NCBI RefSeq assembly: GCF_000376865.1
Contig: NZ_AQXQ01000005.1
Coordinates: forward strand, 1-64,000
Reading direction: 5' to 3'
Origin: Thioalkalivibrio sp. ALJ7
Lineage (GTDB): Bacteria > Pseudomonadota > Gammaproteobacteria > Ectothiorhodospirales > Ectothiorhodospiraceae
DNA length: 64,000 nt
Part shown: piece by piece, positions 25,428-34,352 of the stretch
Position numbering within the stretch: position 1 is the stretch's first letter
How the letters are laid out: each line of letters begins with the position of its first letter
Notes under the pieces: model-generated
What the model saw: the letters and a program-made list of their open reading frames with translations, nothing else
What the model was told of the DNA's origin: nothing
Databases searched by the model: none
Program-made: the position numbers and the translations under genes

Positions 25428-26249
25428 TCAGGGCGCCTCGGATTCCAGGATTAGGGAAACGCGCCGGTTCTCGGCTCGGCCCTGAGGATGGTCATTGGCG
25501 GCTACCGGGAGGGTGTCGGCGCGGCCGACGGCCCGCAGCTTGGCAGGAGATAGATCGTTGGCCACCAGGTAGCGCACCACACCGCTGGCACGGGCAGCGG
25601 ACAGTTCCCAGTTGGAGGGGAAGCGTTCAGTGGCGATCGGGAGGGCATCGGTGTGTCCCTCGACGGTGATCACCCCAGGGTGCTCTTCCAGGATGGGCAA
25701 CAGTTCCTGAAGCAGCTGTTCGCCGTCCGTCCGAAGTGCCGCCTGAGCGGTCGCGAACAGGATGTCGTCACGGATGCGCAGCTCCAGTCGGCCCGGCTGT
25801 TCGACGACATCGACCCCCTGTGGGGTCCGGGCTCGAAGTTCGGTGATGTCTTCGGCCGTGTGTCCTGGCGCGTCTTCCAATGCGTCCTGGCGGGCACCAC
25901 CGTCCTCGGCCTCCTGGGCATCCGTGACGTCCGGCAGCCCCAGAAGGGAGGGGTGCACCAAGGGGTCGACCAGGGCGCTACGGTCCGGGTGAGCCAATGC
26001 AATCGGGCTGGCCGATACCGCTCGCGGGTCGTCGTCGCGTGGGTCCATGAAGGTGAGCATGATTACGAAGATCACGATGACCAGGGTCAAGACGTCGAGA
26101 TAGGTCAGGACCCAGGCATGTTCGTCATCCCGTTGGCGCTCGCCAGGGTAGGAGCCAAGAAAGGCCTGATCGGGACGCGTGGCGGCATGAGCATCCATCT
26201 CCGCCTGCAAGGCGGCACGGTCCGAGGTGGGGTAAGGGCGACCGGGCAT
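25428..26249 (-). CDS. motB: Flagellar motor stator protein MotB
   Basis: A 274-residue stator subunit. One transmembrane helix (about 48-68) carries the ion-binding Asp52 in TYLDVLTLVIVIF. The C-terminal OmpA-like peptidoglycan-binding domain includes VEGHTDALPI and LSAARASGVVRYLV, and NRRVSLILE closes it. Between them is a plug/linker rich in acidic residues. The residue 7 after the Asp is Val59; in Bacillus stators a Val at this place goes with sodium coupling. The Met at 26249 starts 4 bases after the motA stop; an upstream in-frame Met lies inside motA. Confidence 0.92.
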   Translation of the reverse strand: MPGRPYPTSDRAALQAEMDAHAATRPDQAFLGSYPGERQRDDEHAWVLTYLDVLTLVIVIFVIMLTFMDPRDDDPRAVSASPIALAHPDRSALVDPLVHPSLLGLPDVTDAQEAEDGGARQDALEDAPGHTAEDITELRARTPQGVDVVEQPGRLELRIRDDILFATAQAALRTDGEQLLQELLPILEEHPGVITVEGHTDALPIATERFPSNWELSAARASGVVRYLVANDLSPAKLRAVGRADTLPVAANDHPQGRAENRRVSLILESEAP

Positions 26250-26253
26250 TGGA

Positions 26254-27093
26254 TCAGCGCCGTTCGTCGGATGATTCGTTTGCGTGCGAATCGACGGTCG
26301 GTTCTTCCTCGCCATTGGGTACGGTCTGGCGAATCTCGTCGCTATGGTTCTCCATGAACGAGCGCAGGGTTTCGCGGATGTAGCCAGGCGAGCGGCCCTT
26401 GCGCATCAGCATGATGCCTTCCAACACCATGGTCATCAGTACCACGCGTTCCTCGGTGCGGCGTTCCAGCTTGATCGCGATTGGGCGAAAGACGAGGTTG
26501 GCCAGCAGGATGCCGTAGAAGGTGGTGATCAGCGCGATACCCAGATTCACCGCGATCACGGTGAAGTCGTCGTTTTCGGTGGTCAGCAGGAGATTAATCA
26601 GCCCGATCAAGGTGCCAAGCATGCCGAACGCCGGGGCGTAGGTCGCCATAGTGCGAAACATCTGGGCATCCGCCTGTTCGCGCGCCCGTAGCCGGGCCAT
26701 GCGCCAGTTCAACAGGTCAGAGACGTCGTCCATCGGCGTGTCGTCGATCACCAGCTGAATGCCGGTCCGCAAGAATGGATTGTGGATCTGGTCCAGACGG
26801 TCCTGGATCCGACGAAGGTTCTGGGAAAACCAGTAGCGCGAGACCTGCACGATCTCTTCAAGATCCTGGGCTACGTCGTAGCGTTCTTCTCGGATCGCGT
26901 TGGCCCCCGCGCGGAATACGCGCATGACCTCGTGGAAGGGGTAGCTCATCAAGGTGGCGGCAATGGTGCCACCGAGCACGATGCCCAGTCCCGGCAGGTT
27001 CAGAAAGGCGTCGTAGTCCTGTGAGGAGAAGGCAATAACGCTTCCGAAAACCAAAAGGCTGCCAACGATGCCGAGCAGTGTAGAGAGGTTCAT
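26254..27093 (-). CDS. motA: Flagellar motor stator protein MotA
   Basis: A 279-residue protein with four membrane helices: two near the N-terminus (about 3-22 and 30-50) and two after a cytoplasmic loop (TYAPAFGMLGTLIGLINLL and the VNLGIALITTFYGILLANLVF pair). The cytoplasmic loop includes the charged REERYDVAQDLEE region that contacts FliG. The Pro in TYAPAFG and the Pro near FRPIAIKL match family positions. MotA and MotB form the ion-conducting stator. It heads a motA-motB-HPP run and is divergent from lemA. Confidence 0.93.
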   Translation of the reverse strand: MNLSTLLGIVGSLLVFGSVIAFSSQDYDAFLNLPGLGIVLGGTIAATLMSYPFHEVMRVFRAGANAIREERYDVAQDLEEIVQVSRYWFSQNLRRIQDRLDQIHNPFLRTGIQLVIDDTPMDDVSDLLNWRMARLRAREQADAQMFRTMATYAPAFGMLGTLIGLINLLLTTENDDFTVIAVNLGIALITTFYGILLANLVFRPIAIKLERRTEERVVLMTMVLEGIMLMRKGRSPGYIRETLRSFMENHSDEIRQTVPNGEEEPTVDSHANESSDERR

Positions 27094-27217
27094 GCCTGAT
27101 TCCGGGGAGGTAGTGACAGCAAGGATAAAACAGCGCCATGTCCGGCGTCTGCCGGTCGCCCGCACCTGCGTTCCCGCGTACACTCGGCCCAATCAAACGC
27201 AACCGGAGTCGCGCGCA

Positions 27218-27808
27218 ATGGACACGAAATGGGTGGTTCTCGGGATCCTGGTCCTGCTGGTGGTCTGGGGGGTGTGGACGTACAACCGCCTGGTGACCGG
27301 TCGCAACCGCTACAAGAATGCGTTTGCCCAGATCGATGTCCAGCTCAATCGACGCTACGACCTGATCCCGAACCTGGTCAAGGTCGCCGAGCGCTACATG
27401 AGTCATGAGCGGGATACGCTGGAGGCCGTTATTCAGGCCCGCAACCAGGCGAAGGACAGCCTGCAGCAAGTGGCCGGCGACCCGACCAATGCCGAGGCCG
27501 TGCGTCAGCTGTCGAGCTCTGAGCAGGGGCTGTCCGGCGCGCTGGGGCGCTTGTTCGCCTTGTCCGAAAGCTATCCGGAGCTGAAGGCAAACGAGAACAT
27601 GATGCAGCTCTCCGAGGAACTGACCAGCACGGAGAACCGGGTCGCCTATGCCCGCCAGGGTTTCAACGATGCGGTCATGCAATACAACATCCTGCGCGAA
27701 ATGTTCCCCAATAGCCTGATTGCGAACAATTTCGGGTTCCGGTCGGCGCAGCTTCTGGAGATCGAAGACCCACAGAAGCGCGAAGCGGTGCAGGTGAACT
27801 TCTCCTGA
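27218..27808 (+). CDS. lemA: LemA family protein
   Basis: A 196-residue protein: one N-terminal membrane helix (about 6-22), then a long helical domain with the LemA hallmark NAFAQIDVQLNRRYDLIPNLV and the later YNILREMFPNSLIA. LemA proteins are widespread; their role is uncertain, and they are commonly paired with an M48 metalloprotease, which is the next gene here (61 bases on). The ATG at 27218 gives the usual length. Confidence 0.95.
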   Translation: MDTKWVVLGILVLLVVWGVWTYNRLVTGRNRYKNAFAQIDVQLNRRYDLIPNLVKVAERYMSHERDTLEAVIQARNQAKDSLQQVAGDPTNAEAVRQLSSSEQGLSGALGRLFALSESYPELKANENMMQLSEELTSTENRVAYARQGFNDAVMQYNILREMFPNSLIANNFGFRSAQLLEIEDPQKREAVQVNFS

Positions 27809-27869
27809 TGCGGCCCGTGCAGTTACCAGTGGGCTTGAATAGATGGTTGATGGAAGGATTCGCCGGCCC

Positions 27870-29852
27870 ATGAATTTCTTCGAACATCAGGATCGGGCCC
27901 AGAAGCGGACCCGCTGGTTGCTGGTTCTATTTGGGCTGGCTGTGCTGGCAATTGTGGCCGTAATGAATGCCATCGTGCTGGTGCTGTTTGGTCAGGCCGA
28001 GCCCGGACCGGCAGGCGAGCCGTGGCTGACCGGCGAGTTCCTCGCCCGCAATGTCGACGTGATGATCTGGACGACCGTGCTGACCGTTGGCCTGATCGGA
28101 CTGGGGAGTCTCTACCGCACCATGGGTCTGCGCGACGGGGGCGGAGCCGTGGCTCGGGAGCTGGGTGGGACCCGTGTGGATGGCGACACCCGCGATCCGC
28201 TGCGGCGGCGTTTGATGAACGTGGTGGAGGAGATTGCGATCGCCTCCGGTGTACCGGTGCCCGAGGTCTACGTGCTGGAGCAGGAGACCGGGATCAACGC
28301 CTTCGCAGCCGGGTATTCGCCGGACGATGCTGCGATTGCCGTGACCCGAGGGGCGTTGGAGCAGCTTGACCGCGACGAATTACAGGGCGTGGTGGCGCAC
28401 GAATTTGGCCACGTGCTCAACGGCGACATGCGCCTCAATATCCGGTTGATGGGGATGCTGTTCGGCATCCTGGTCATGGCCCTGATCGGACAGCGGGTCT
28501 TGTTCGCCATGCGTTTGTCGCGCAATAACAGGAATGCCGGTGGGATTGTCGCCGCCGGGTTGGCGTTGATGGTGGTGGGTTATATCGGCCTGTTTTTCGG
28601 CCGTTGGATTCGGGCTTCCGTCTCGCGCCAGCGCGAGTATCTGGCGGACGCCTCGGCGGTTCAGTTCACGCGACAGCCGGAGGGCATTGCCGGTGCACTG
28701 AAGAAGATCGGGGCCGGGCAGGGAGGCATGCGGGCAGACACCGAGGAGGTGGGGCACATGCTGTTTGCCTCAGGTGCTCTGGGCCAGATGTTTGCGACCC
28801 ACCCGCCACTGGTGAAGCGTATCCAGGCGATCGAGCCCGGTTTCGAGGCCAGCGAACTGGAGAAAGTCCGCGAGCGCATGGAACGAGAAGCGCAGTCGCG
28901 TCGAGCCGAGCAAGAAGCTCAGGCCGAGGCAGAAGAACACGACCGCCGCAAGGACGCGGGGCCTGGCGGCCTGCTGCTGAACCCGGAACAACTGATCGAG
29001 AACATTGGCGATCCCGGGATTGCGCAAATCCTGGGTGCAGGGCTTCTAGTGGCAGCCATGCCGGGTCCCTTGGAACGCGCCGCGCATTCCGACGCCTGGG
29101 GTGTCGAGGTCTTGTTGTATTTGCTCATCAGCAGCAACACGCAAGTGCGAGACGATCAGCTGCTTCGCATTACCGCCGTGCGAGGTGCCGAGAGCGAGTC
29201 GCGGGTGCGCAATTTGTTGAATGCGGTGCCTGAACTCCGCCCGGATCTGCGGATCCCTCTCCTGGAGATGAGTTTTCCGGTCCTTCGCCATCGTCCGCAA
29301 CCGGAACGCGAGACGTTGGTGGGACTGGTACAGGATCTGATTCGAGCGGACGGGCGGGTATCGGCCTTCGAGTATGCACTGGGCCGTCTGGTACAGCGCC
29401 AGCTGCACGACCTGGCGCAGCCCGCCCGGTCGGGCCCTGGTGGCCGCCGACGTCTGGACCGTTTGCTGCCACAGGCCCACGATGTGCTAGCGGTGTTGGC
29501 GCATCACGGTCATCCCGATGATGCCGAAGGGGCGGCTGCGGCCTTCCGTACCGGGGTCGAAGCGCTGGCGGCGAAGTTTGGCCCACAAACGGGACACCTC
29601 TCGGCACTCGAGCGAATGCAGGACGATCAGGGGTGGCCTGCGGTGCTGGACGCGGCCCTGGAGGCCCTGGACGAACTGCGGATCGGCGACAAGGAAGTAC
29701 TCATCTCCGCCATGCTGGCGACCGTGACCCACGGCGGACGGACGCTGGTGGCCGAGGTTGAGTTGCTGAGAGCGATGGCGGCGTCCCTGCACGTGCCCCT
29801 GCCGGTGGGAGAGTCGCCGACCGGCGAGTCCGCCACAACCGCGTCGGAATAA
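27870..29852 (+). CDS. M48 family metalloprotease with TerB-like C-terminal region
   Basis: A 660-residue membrane protease related to HtpX. Two helices lie near residues 20-42 and 62-80. The zinc-binding motif is VAHEFGHVLNGD (HExxH), and the third ligand Glu is in ASVSRQREYLADASAVQF. Two more helices (about 205-255) separate them. The last 300 residues are soluble and helical; segments such as LIRADGRVSAFEYALGRLV and THGGRTLVAEVELLRAM resemble TerB-like domains. The start MNFFEHQDRA is typical for proteases paired with lemA; the frame also has an ATG at 27843. Confidence 0.88.
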   Translation: MNFFEHQDRAQKRTRWLLVLFGLAVLAIVAVMNAIVLVLFGQAEPGPAGEPWLTGEFLARNVDVMIWTTVLTVGLIGLGSLYRTMGLRDGGGAVARELGGTRVDGDTRDPLRRRLMNVVEEIAIASGVPVPEVYVLEQETGINAFAAGYSPDDAAIAVTRGALEQLDRDELQGVVAHEFGHVLNGDMRLNIRLMGMLFGILVMALIGQRVLFAMRLSRNNRNAGGIVAAGLALMVVGYIGLFFGRWIRASVSRQREYLADASAVQFTRQPEGIAGALKKIGAGQGGMRADTEEVGHMLFASGALGQMFATHPPLVKRIQAIEPGFEASELEKVRERMEREAQSRRAEQEAQAEAEEHDRRKDAGPGGLLLNPEQLIENIGDPGIAQILGAGLLVAAMPGPLERAAHSDAWGVEVLLYLLISSNTQVRDDQLLRITAVRGAESESRVRNLLNAVPELRPDLRIPLLEMSFPVLRHRPQPERETLVGLVQDLIRADGRVSAFEYALGRLVQRQLHDLAQPARSGPGGRRRLDRLLPQAHDVLAVLAHHGHPDDAEGAAAAFRTGVEALAAKFGPQTGHLSALERMQDDQGWPAVLDAALEALDELRIGDKEVLISAMLATVTHGGRTLVAEVELLRAMAASLHVPLPVGESPTGESATTASE

Positions 29853-29897
29853 TCGCGTGCGCCCCCCAGCGCTGGCGGGGTATCATGCGCCCGCTCC

Positions 29898-29984
29898 GGG
29901 GGCGTGGCGGAACTGGTAGACGCATCGGACTTAAAATCCGCTGGCCGCAAGGCCGTGCCGGTTCGATTCCGGCCGTCCCCACCA
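29898..29984 (+). tRNA. tRNA-Leu (anticodon UAA)
   Basis: An 87-base class II tRNA with a long variable arm (TGGCCGCAAGGCC). The acceptor GGGGGCG pairs with CGTCCCC with one G-T wobble. The anticodon stem CGGAC/ATCCG region gives loop CTTAAAA, anticodon UAA. The T-arm is GCCGGTTCGATTCCGGC and CCA is encoded at 29982-29984. Confidence 0.96.
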
Positions 29985-30098
29985 AATTCCAGAACCTGTC
30001 GTTTGCATGTCTGGGGAATCTTTCTCTACGACGGTTCGTTTGCCAGCGTCTCCCTCGTGCGTCTTCTCGGTTGGGGCACAGTAATCCGCTTGGGGTGA

Positions 30099-30136
30099 GC
30101 CCAGCGTTGGCTGGGTCCGACAGGGGAACCTGTCGG
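30099..30136 (+). other. Two adjacent hairpins between tRNA-Leu and a GGDEF gene
   Basis: The first stem is GCCCAGC with GCTGGGT; the second follows at once, CCGACAGG with CCTGTCGG around a GGAA (GNRA) tetraloop, an exact 8-bp stem. No T run follows. They lie in a 216-base gap without other features and 64 bases before the GGDEF gene. They might be a structured leader, a small RNA 3' end or a processing signal. Confidence 0.45.
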
Positions 30137-30200
30137 CGCTTTCCGCGTCTGGTAGAAGAGCGCATAGTGTAACTCTGTGCGTACCTAAAAAGCCCCGCGC

Positions 30201-32438
30201 ATGCCCGAGAGCACCCAGACGACGGAAGGGACCGGCTCGCAGGTGGAACATTCCGCCCGCGTACGCACCGTAGAGCCTCTGATCAGCGGCCCGATGGTCG
30301 CCGCCCTGACCAGTGCGGTGCTGTTCGTTTTGTTATTCCTCGCGATTGATCTTGGCTGGAAGCAGCAACTCGCCGAACGCTATGAACAGACGGTCGCGTC
30401 CGAGGCCGCTAGTCTGCGCACTCGGCTGGAAAGTGTGCTTAACGCTTCGGTGCATTCCACCATTGGTCTGGCGGCATATGCCTATGTTCACCCGGACCTG
30501 ACCGAAGAAGATTTCGCGCGCGCTGCCGACCGCTTGTATCGTGACCAGCCAGACCTCTTTCGGTCTCTGACCCTGGCGCGGGGCGAGAAGCTGGCGCTGG
30601 TCTATCCGCGCGAAGGCAATGAAGGCGCGATTGGTCTGAACCTCGCACGACACCCGGAGCAGGGCGCCTCTTTCCAGCGAGTGCTGGACACCCGGAAGAC
30701 CGTTGTGGCGGGCCCCTGGTCGCTGGCACAGGGCGGAAAAGGACTGTTGGTGCGCGCCCCTGTGTTCACGGAAGCCCCGGAAGATACCCCCGTCACAGTG
30801 AATCCGTGGACGTTATCCAGCGTCGCACTGGATTTCGACACAGTGCTGGAGCAGGGGGGACTTTTGCCGCAACCAGAGGGCCTTCAACTCGCGTTGCGCG
30901 GACGCGATGGTCTGGGTACGAGTGGCGATATCTTCTACAACCCGGATGGAATTGACCCGGACGGCGTGTCCTTACAGCAAACGGTCAGTTTTGCGGGAGG
31001 GCAATGGGAGATGCTGATCCGCCCGTTACCCGAGCCGGAGGCGACCGCTCGACCGGCCGCCTGGTGGGTGATGGGGGTGATTGGGCTCCTTGCGGTCAGC
31101 GGCTACACGTATCGGGTGGGCCAGGGTATCCAACAGCGGCGTGTTGCTTTGTCTCGCTACCAGGCATTGGTCAACCGCTTGGAGGACGCCACCCTGGTGG
31201 TGACGGGGCAACGCATCCTATGGGCCAATCCGGCATTCACGCGTCTTACGAACCAAGCGCCGGAGCCCGGAAAGGCACTGGTCGATCTCGATTTCATCCA
31301 TGGCGATGACCGGGCGCGATTGCCGGAGGGGCTGGATTTTTCCAAAGCGCGTGAAGAGCCAAAGGGCCGCGAGATCCGCGTACGCACAGGTAGTGGGAAG
31401 GAACGTTTTCACCTGTTGCGTTGGGTTCCGATTGACTGGGAAGGCCAACAAGCGTTTCTGTTGAGCTTTGTGGATGTCCATGACAACCGCATGTTGTTCA
31501 ATGCCTTGAGTGAGTCTCGCGATCTTCAGGACGCCTTGTTCGAGGCGATGCCGGGCGACGCGCTCGTGATCGATGAGAATGGACTCGTGCGGCGGGCTTT
31601 CGGGGAGGCACGGCGGGGCGATGTGCCCGCACGCGATGCCGTAGGTCACCTGTTGGAGGAACTCCTGCCGCCGGAGGTCGCGAAACGATTTGCGGGGGTG
31701 GTCCGGGAGGCATTGCGCGAGGGTACATTGCAGGAAATTCAGTACCGACTGACCCCCTGTGGGTTCCATGGGGGCGAGCGGCAGGATGGCGGTGGGGAGA
31801 CCCGCTGGTACGAGGCTCGGGTGCGGCCGATCGATACGCCTTTTGAGGGCGCCGCGGCTGTGGTGTGGCACGCCCTGGATGTGACCGAGCGCAAGCATCT
31901 TGAGGAGCGGATGCAGGCGTTGGCCTGGGAGGACCCGTTAACGGGGACCGCCAACCGGGCCGCACTGGATCGAGCCTTCCCCCGTCTGGCCGCGCGAGCG
32001 GATCGTCAGGAGGCTCAGCTTGCCCTGCTGTTTATCGACCTGGATCGTTTCAAACCGGTGAATGATGACTACGGTCACGCGGTGGGTGATGAACTGTTGC
32101 GTCAGCTGGCGGAGCGGTTGACGGCCAGCCTGCGGTCGGATGATCTGCTGGTGCGTCTGGGTGGCGACGAGTTCATCGTGTTGAGTGCGCCGCTGCAACA
32201 TGCCGGCGAGGCTTCGATCCTGGTCGAGCGCATACAGGCCGCCTTTCAGCGGCCATTTGAGCTGCACCCTGGCCATATGGCACCGGTCGAGAAGAGCCTG
32301 TCCTGCAGCATCGGTGTCGCGTTCTATCCGGAGGGTGGCGCACGTTTGGCCGATCTGATGATGGCCGCTGACCACGCGATGTACCGGGCCAAGGCGGCAG
32401 GTCGCAACGACGTGGCCTTTGCCACGAACCCCGACTAG
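30201..32438 (+). CDS. Membrane diguanylate cyclase (CHASE-PAS-PAS-GGDEF)
   Basis: A 745-residue sensor. TM1 (about 33-52) and TM2 (about 290-308) enclose a periplasmic CHASE domain (PDLFRSLTLARGEKLALVYP, later VVAGPWSLAQGGKGLLVRAPVF). Two PAS-like regions follow (about 325-430 and 445-575), then a GGDEF domain. The active-site loop is intact (LGGDEF), and RSDD five residues before it is a product-inhibition I-site (RxxD). It should make c-di-GMP from GTP. The start has no clear ribosome-binding site. The last 4 bases overlap the end of convergent mnmC. Confidence 0.9.
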   Translation: MPESTQTTEGTGSQVEHSARVRTVEPLISGPMVAALTSAVLFVLLFLAIDLGWKQQLAERYEQTVASEAASLRTRLESVLNASVHSTIGLAAYAYVHPDLTEEDFARAADRLYRDQPDLFRSLTLARGEKLALVYPREGNEGAIGLNLARHPEQGASFQRVLDTRKTVVAGPWSLAQGGKGLLVRAPVFTEAPEDTPVTVNPWTLSSVALDFDTVLEQGGLLPQPEGLQLALRGRDGLGTSGDIFYNPDGIDPDGVSLQQTVSFAGGQWEMLIRPLPEPEATARPAAWWVMGVIGLLAVSGYTYRVGQGIQQRRVALSRYQALVNRLEDATLVVTGQRILWANPAFTRLTNQAPEPGKALVDLDFIHGDDRARLPEGLDFSKAREEPKGREIRVRTGSGKERFHLLRWVPIDWEGQQAFLLSFVDVHDNRMLFNALSESRDLQDALFEAMPGDALVIDENGLVRRAFGEARRGDVPARDAVGHLLEELLPPEVAKRFAGVVREALREGTLQEIQYRLTPCGFHGGERQDGGGETRWYEARVRPIDTPFEGAAAVVWHALDVTERKHLEERMQALAWEDPLTGTANRAALDRAFPRLAARADRQEAQLALLFIDLDRFKPVNDDYGHAVGDELLRQLAERLTASLRSDDLLVRLGGDEFIVLSAPLQHAGEASILVERIQAAFQRPFELHPGHMAPVEKSLSCSIGVAFYPEGGARLADLMMAADHAMYRAKAAGRNDVAFATNPD

Positions 32439-34288
32439 TCGCCGCTGGCTTCGATATCCAGTCTTGAGGGGCTTAGGCGAGCCGCGACCGCCGTCTCCAG
32501 AGGCTCCACAAGGCCCAGAAGGTGATCTGCAAGCCACTCACTGGCCAGCGGTGCGTACAGCAGGCCGCGCGAGCCATGTGCCACGTTCATTAGCACGCGA
32601 CCGTTCGGGTCCAGTCGGCTGGTACCCACCAGCGGTAGACGGTCTCGCACAACTGCGCGTTCGCCGACCCATTGATCCAGTACCTGAGTCTTGTCCGCCT
32701 CGTCTAACCCCGGGACCCAGTTGAGGTGGCGAAGATTGGCTGCGTCATCTTCGGCCAGTGGGCCCTTGTCCGTTCCCAAGTGGTTGGTCGTGCCTTCTGT
32801 CCGCCGGTAGGTGGCCCCAATCCATGCGGTCCCGCCACCTTCGGGGATGCAGTACCCCTGTCCCGTTGCCACGTAACCGCCCCAGTCCGGAAAAGGGGCG
32901 CGGATTCGAGTCATCTGACCCATGACCGTCGAGATGGCGGATTGCTCCGGGCAGAGAGGCCCGCCGGTCCCAGCGGCGTTGGCGAGCACGACCGCATCGA
33001 ATCGTAGCGGCTGTTCATCCGGGGTTTCGAGCATTACACCCGCTCCATCGTCGCAGGGATTCAGCGACAACACCGCTTGTTTGTGGATCGCCGGCAGGTC
33101 TTGCGCGGCCGCGCGACAAAGCGCACCCATATCGACCGCCAGGCCGTGGGGATAGAACAGATGGGGTGCCGCGGCGCATCCCGGACCCTCTGGATTAAAC
33201 AATAGGCCGGTCGCTTCGGGACCCGCCTTGAGCAGGCGTGCCACCCGTTTCTGGCCGTGGGCACTGATGCCATGAAAGGCGACGCCGGTCGCCAGCCGCA
33301 GGCAGGGACCATGCGGATCCTCCAGGCGCTGGATGAGGGCCCGGGTTTGGCGCATCCCGGCGATGGCCAGGCGATTGAGTTCGGGATCGCGCGGGTGCAG
33401 GTTCGGCAGGAGCACGGCGGCGGGGTTACCCGATGCACCGGCCGCGATACCGGCCGGATCAAACAGGTCAATGCGAACCCCGCGACGATGCAACGCATCG
33501 GCCATGCATACACCGGCAAGACCACCCCCAACCACGGCCACATGCTGGATCGGGTGGACGGCGGGCCCAGGGCACGTGGTTTTGAAACTCCCGAGCAGGC
33601 GCTCGCGCTTGCGTCCATGACCCGCCACCCGGTGCACGCTGAATCCCACGCTCTCCAGGTCCCGCCGCACTTGTCCGGCTGCTGTGTAGGTCCCGAAGGT
33701 GGTCCCGGGACCGGAAAGCCTGGCGACTTGCCGAAAGACCCCGGTATTCCAGAGCGCCGGATTGCTCCGGGGCGCGAAGCCATCGAAAAACCAGGCATCG
33801 ACTCGGCCTTGAACCTGCGTCAGCAATGGGGCCGCTTCGCCCAGCCCAAGGGTTAGCACGGCCCGCGCGCCGGGAAACTCGATCCGATGCAACCCAGGTA
33901 TGGGCGCCGGATACTGATCACGCAGGGCGTGGCTGTCGGCGTCATCCAGCCCCAGGTGTCGGTGCAATGCGAGCAGGTCTCCCGGCGACAGTGGGTGCGC
34001 CTCAAGGCTCAGGATCGACAAGAAGGCGTTAGGAGGAGCGTGGCGGCGCCACTCCTCAAGTGCCAGCAGAACGTTTAGGCCGGAGCCGAAACCCGTCTCG
34101 CCGATAGAGAACCGTTGTGCGCCCGCGAAACGGCGAGACAGATCATTGGCATCGATGAAGACCTCACGCACTTCCGCCTGTGGGTCAAGGGAGCCAAAAT
34201 AGCCATCTCCGTAGTCGACAGCGAAGGGGCGTCCGTCACGCCACTCGAGACGTGCCCAGTCAAGCAAAGGGCGAGAGGGGGAGGTCAT
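32435..34288 (-). CDS. mnmC: Bifunctional tRNA modification enzyme MnmC
   Basis: A 617-residue fusion that completes the mnm5s2U34 modification of tRNA wobble bases. The N-terminal half (1-235) is a SAM methyltransferase: ETGFGSGLNVL (motif I) and the DAWFFDGFAPRSNPALW motif. The C-terminal half is an FAD oxidase, with the dinucleotide motif VAVVGGGLAGVCMA near 250 and a VNVAHGSRGLLYAP region at the end. The first part methylates nm5U; the second removes the carboxymethyl group. Its stop overlaps the GGDEF stop on the other strand within CTAG. Confidence 0.95.
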   Translation of the reverse strand: MTSPSRPLLDWARLEWRDGRPFAVDYGDGYFGSLDPQAEVREVFIDANDLSRRFAGAQRFSIGETGFGSGLNVLLALEEWRRHAPPNAFLSILSLEAHPLSPGDLLALHRHLGLDDADSHALRDQYPAPIPGLHRIEFPGARAVLTLGLGEAAPLLTQVQGRVDAWFFDGFAPRSNPALWNTGVFRQVARLSGPGTTFGTYTAAGQVRRDLESVGFSVHRVAGHGRKRERLLGSFKTTCPGPAVHPIQHVAVVGGGLAGVCMADALHRRGVRIDLFDPAGIAAGASGNPAAVLLPNLHPRDPELNRLAIAGMRQTRALIQRLEDPHGPCLRLATGVAFHGISAHGQKRVARLLKAGPEATGLLFNPEGPGCAAAPHLFYPHGLAVDMGALCRAAAQDLPAIHKQAVLSLNPCDDGAGVMLETPDEQPLRFDAVVLANAAGTGGPLCPEQSAISTVMGQMTRIRAPFPDWGGYVATGQGYCIPEGGGTAWIGATYRRTEGTTNHLGTDKGPLAEDDAANLRHLNWVPGLDEADKTQVLDQWVGERAVVRDRLPLVGTSRLDPNGRVLMNVAHGSRGLLYAPLASEWLADHLLGLVEPLETAVAARLSPSRLDIEASGD

Positions 34289-34352
34289 GCAGGAGCATTA
34301 CCCGGGTGGGTCGCTACGCCTTCGCGCGACGCACCCGTGGGGTACGGAAGGA

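Noticed and set aside
30099-30136. A c-di-GMP (GEMM) riboswitch before the GGDEF gene
   Set aside because: The conserved GEMM core sequences and the tetraloop-receptor arrangement are not visible; only simple hairpins are seen.
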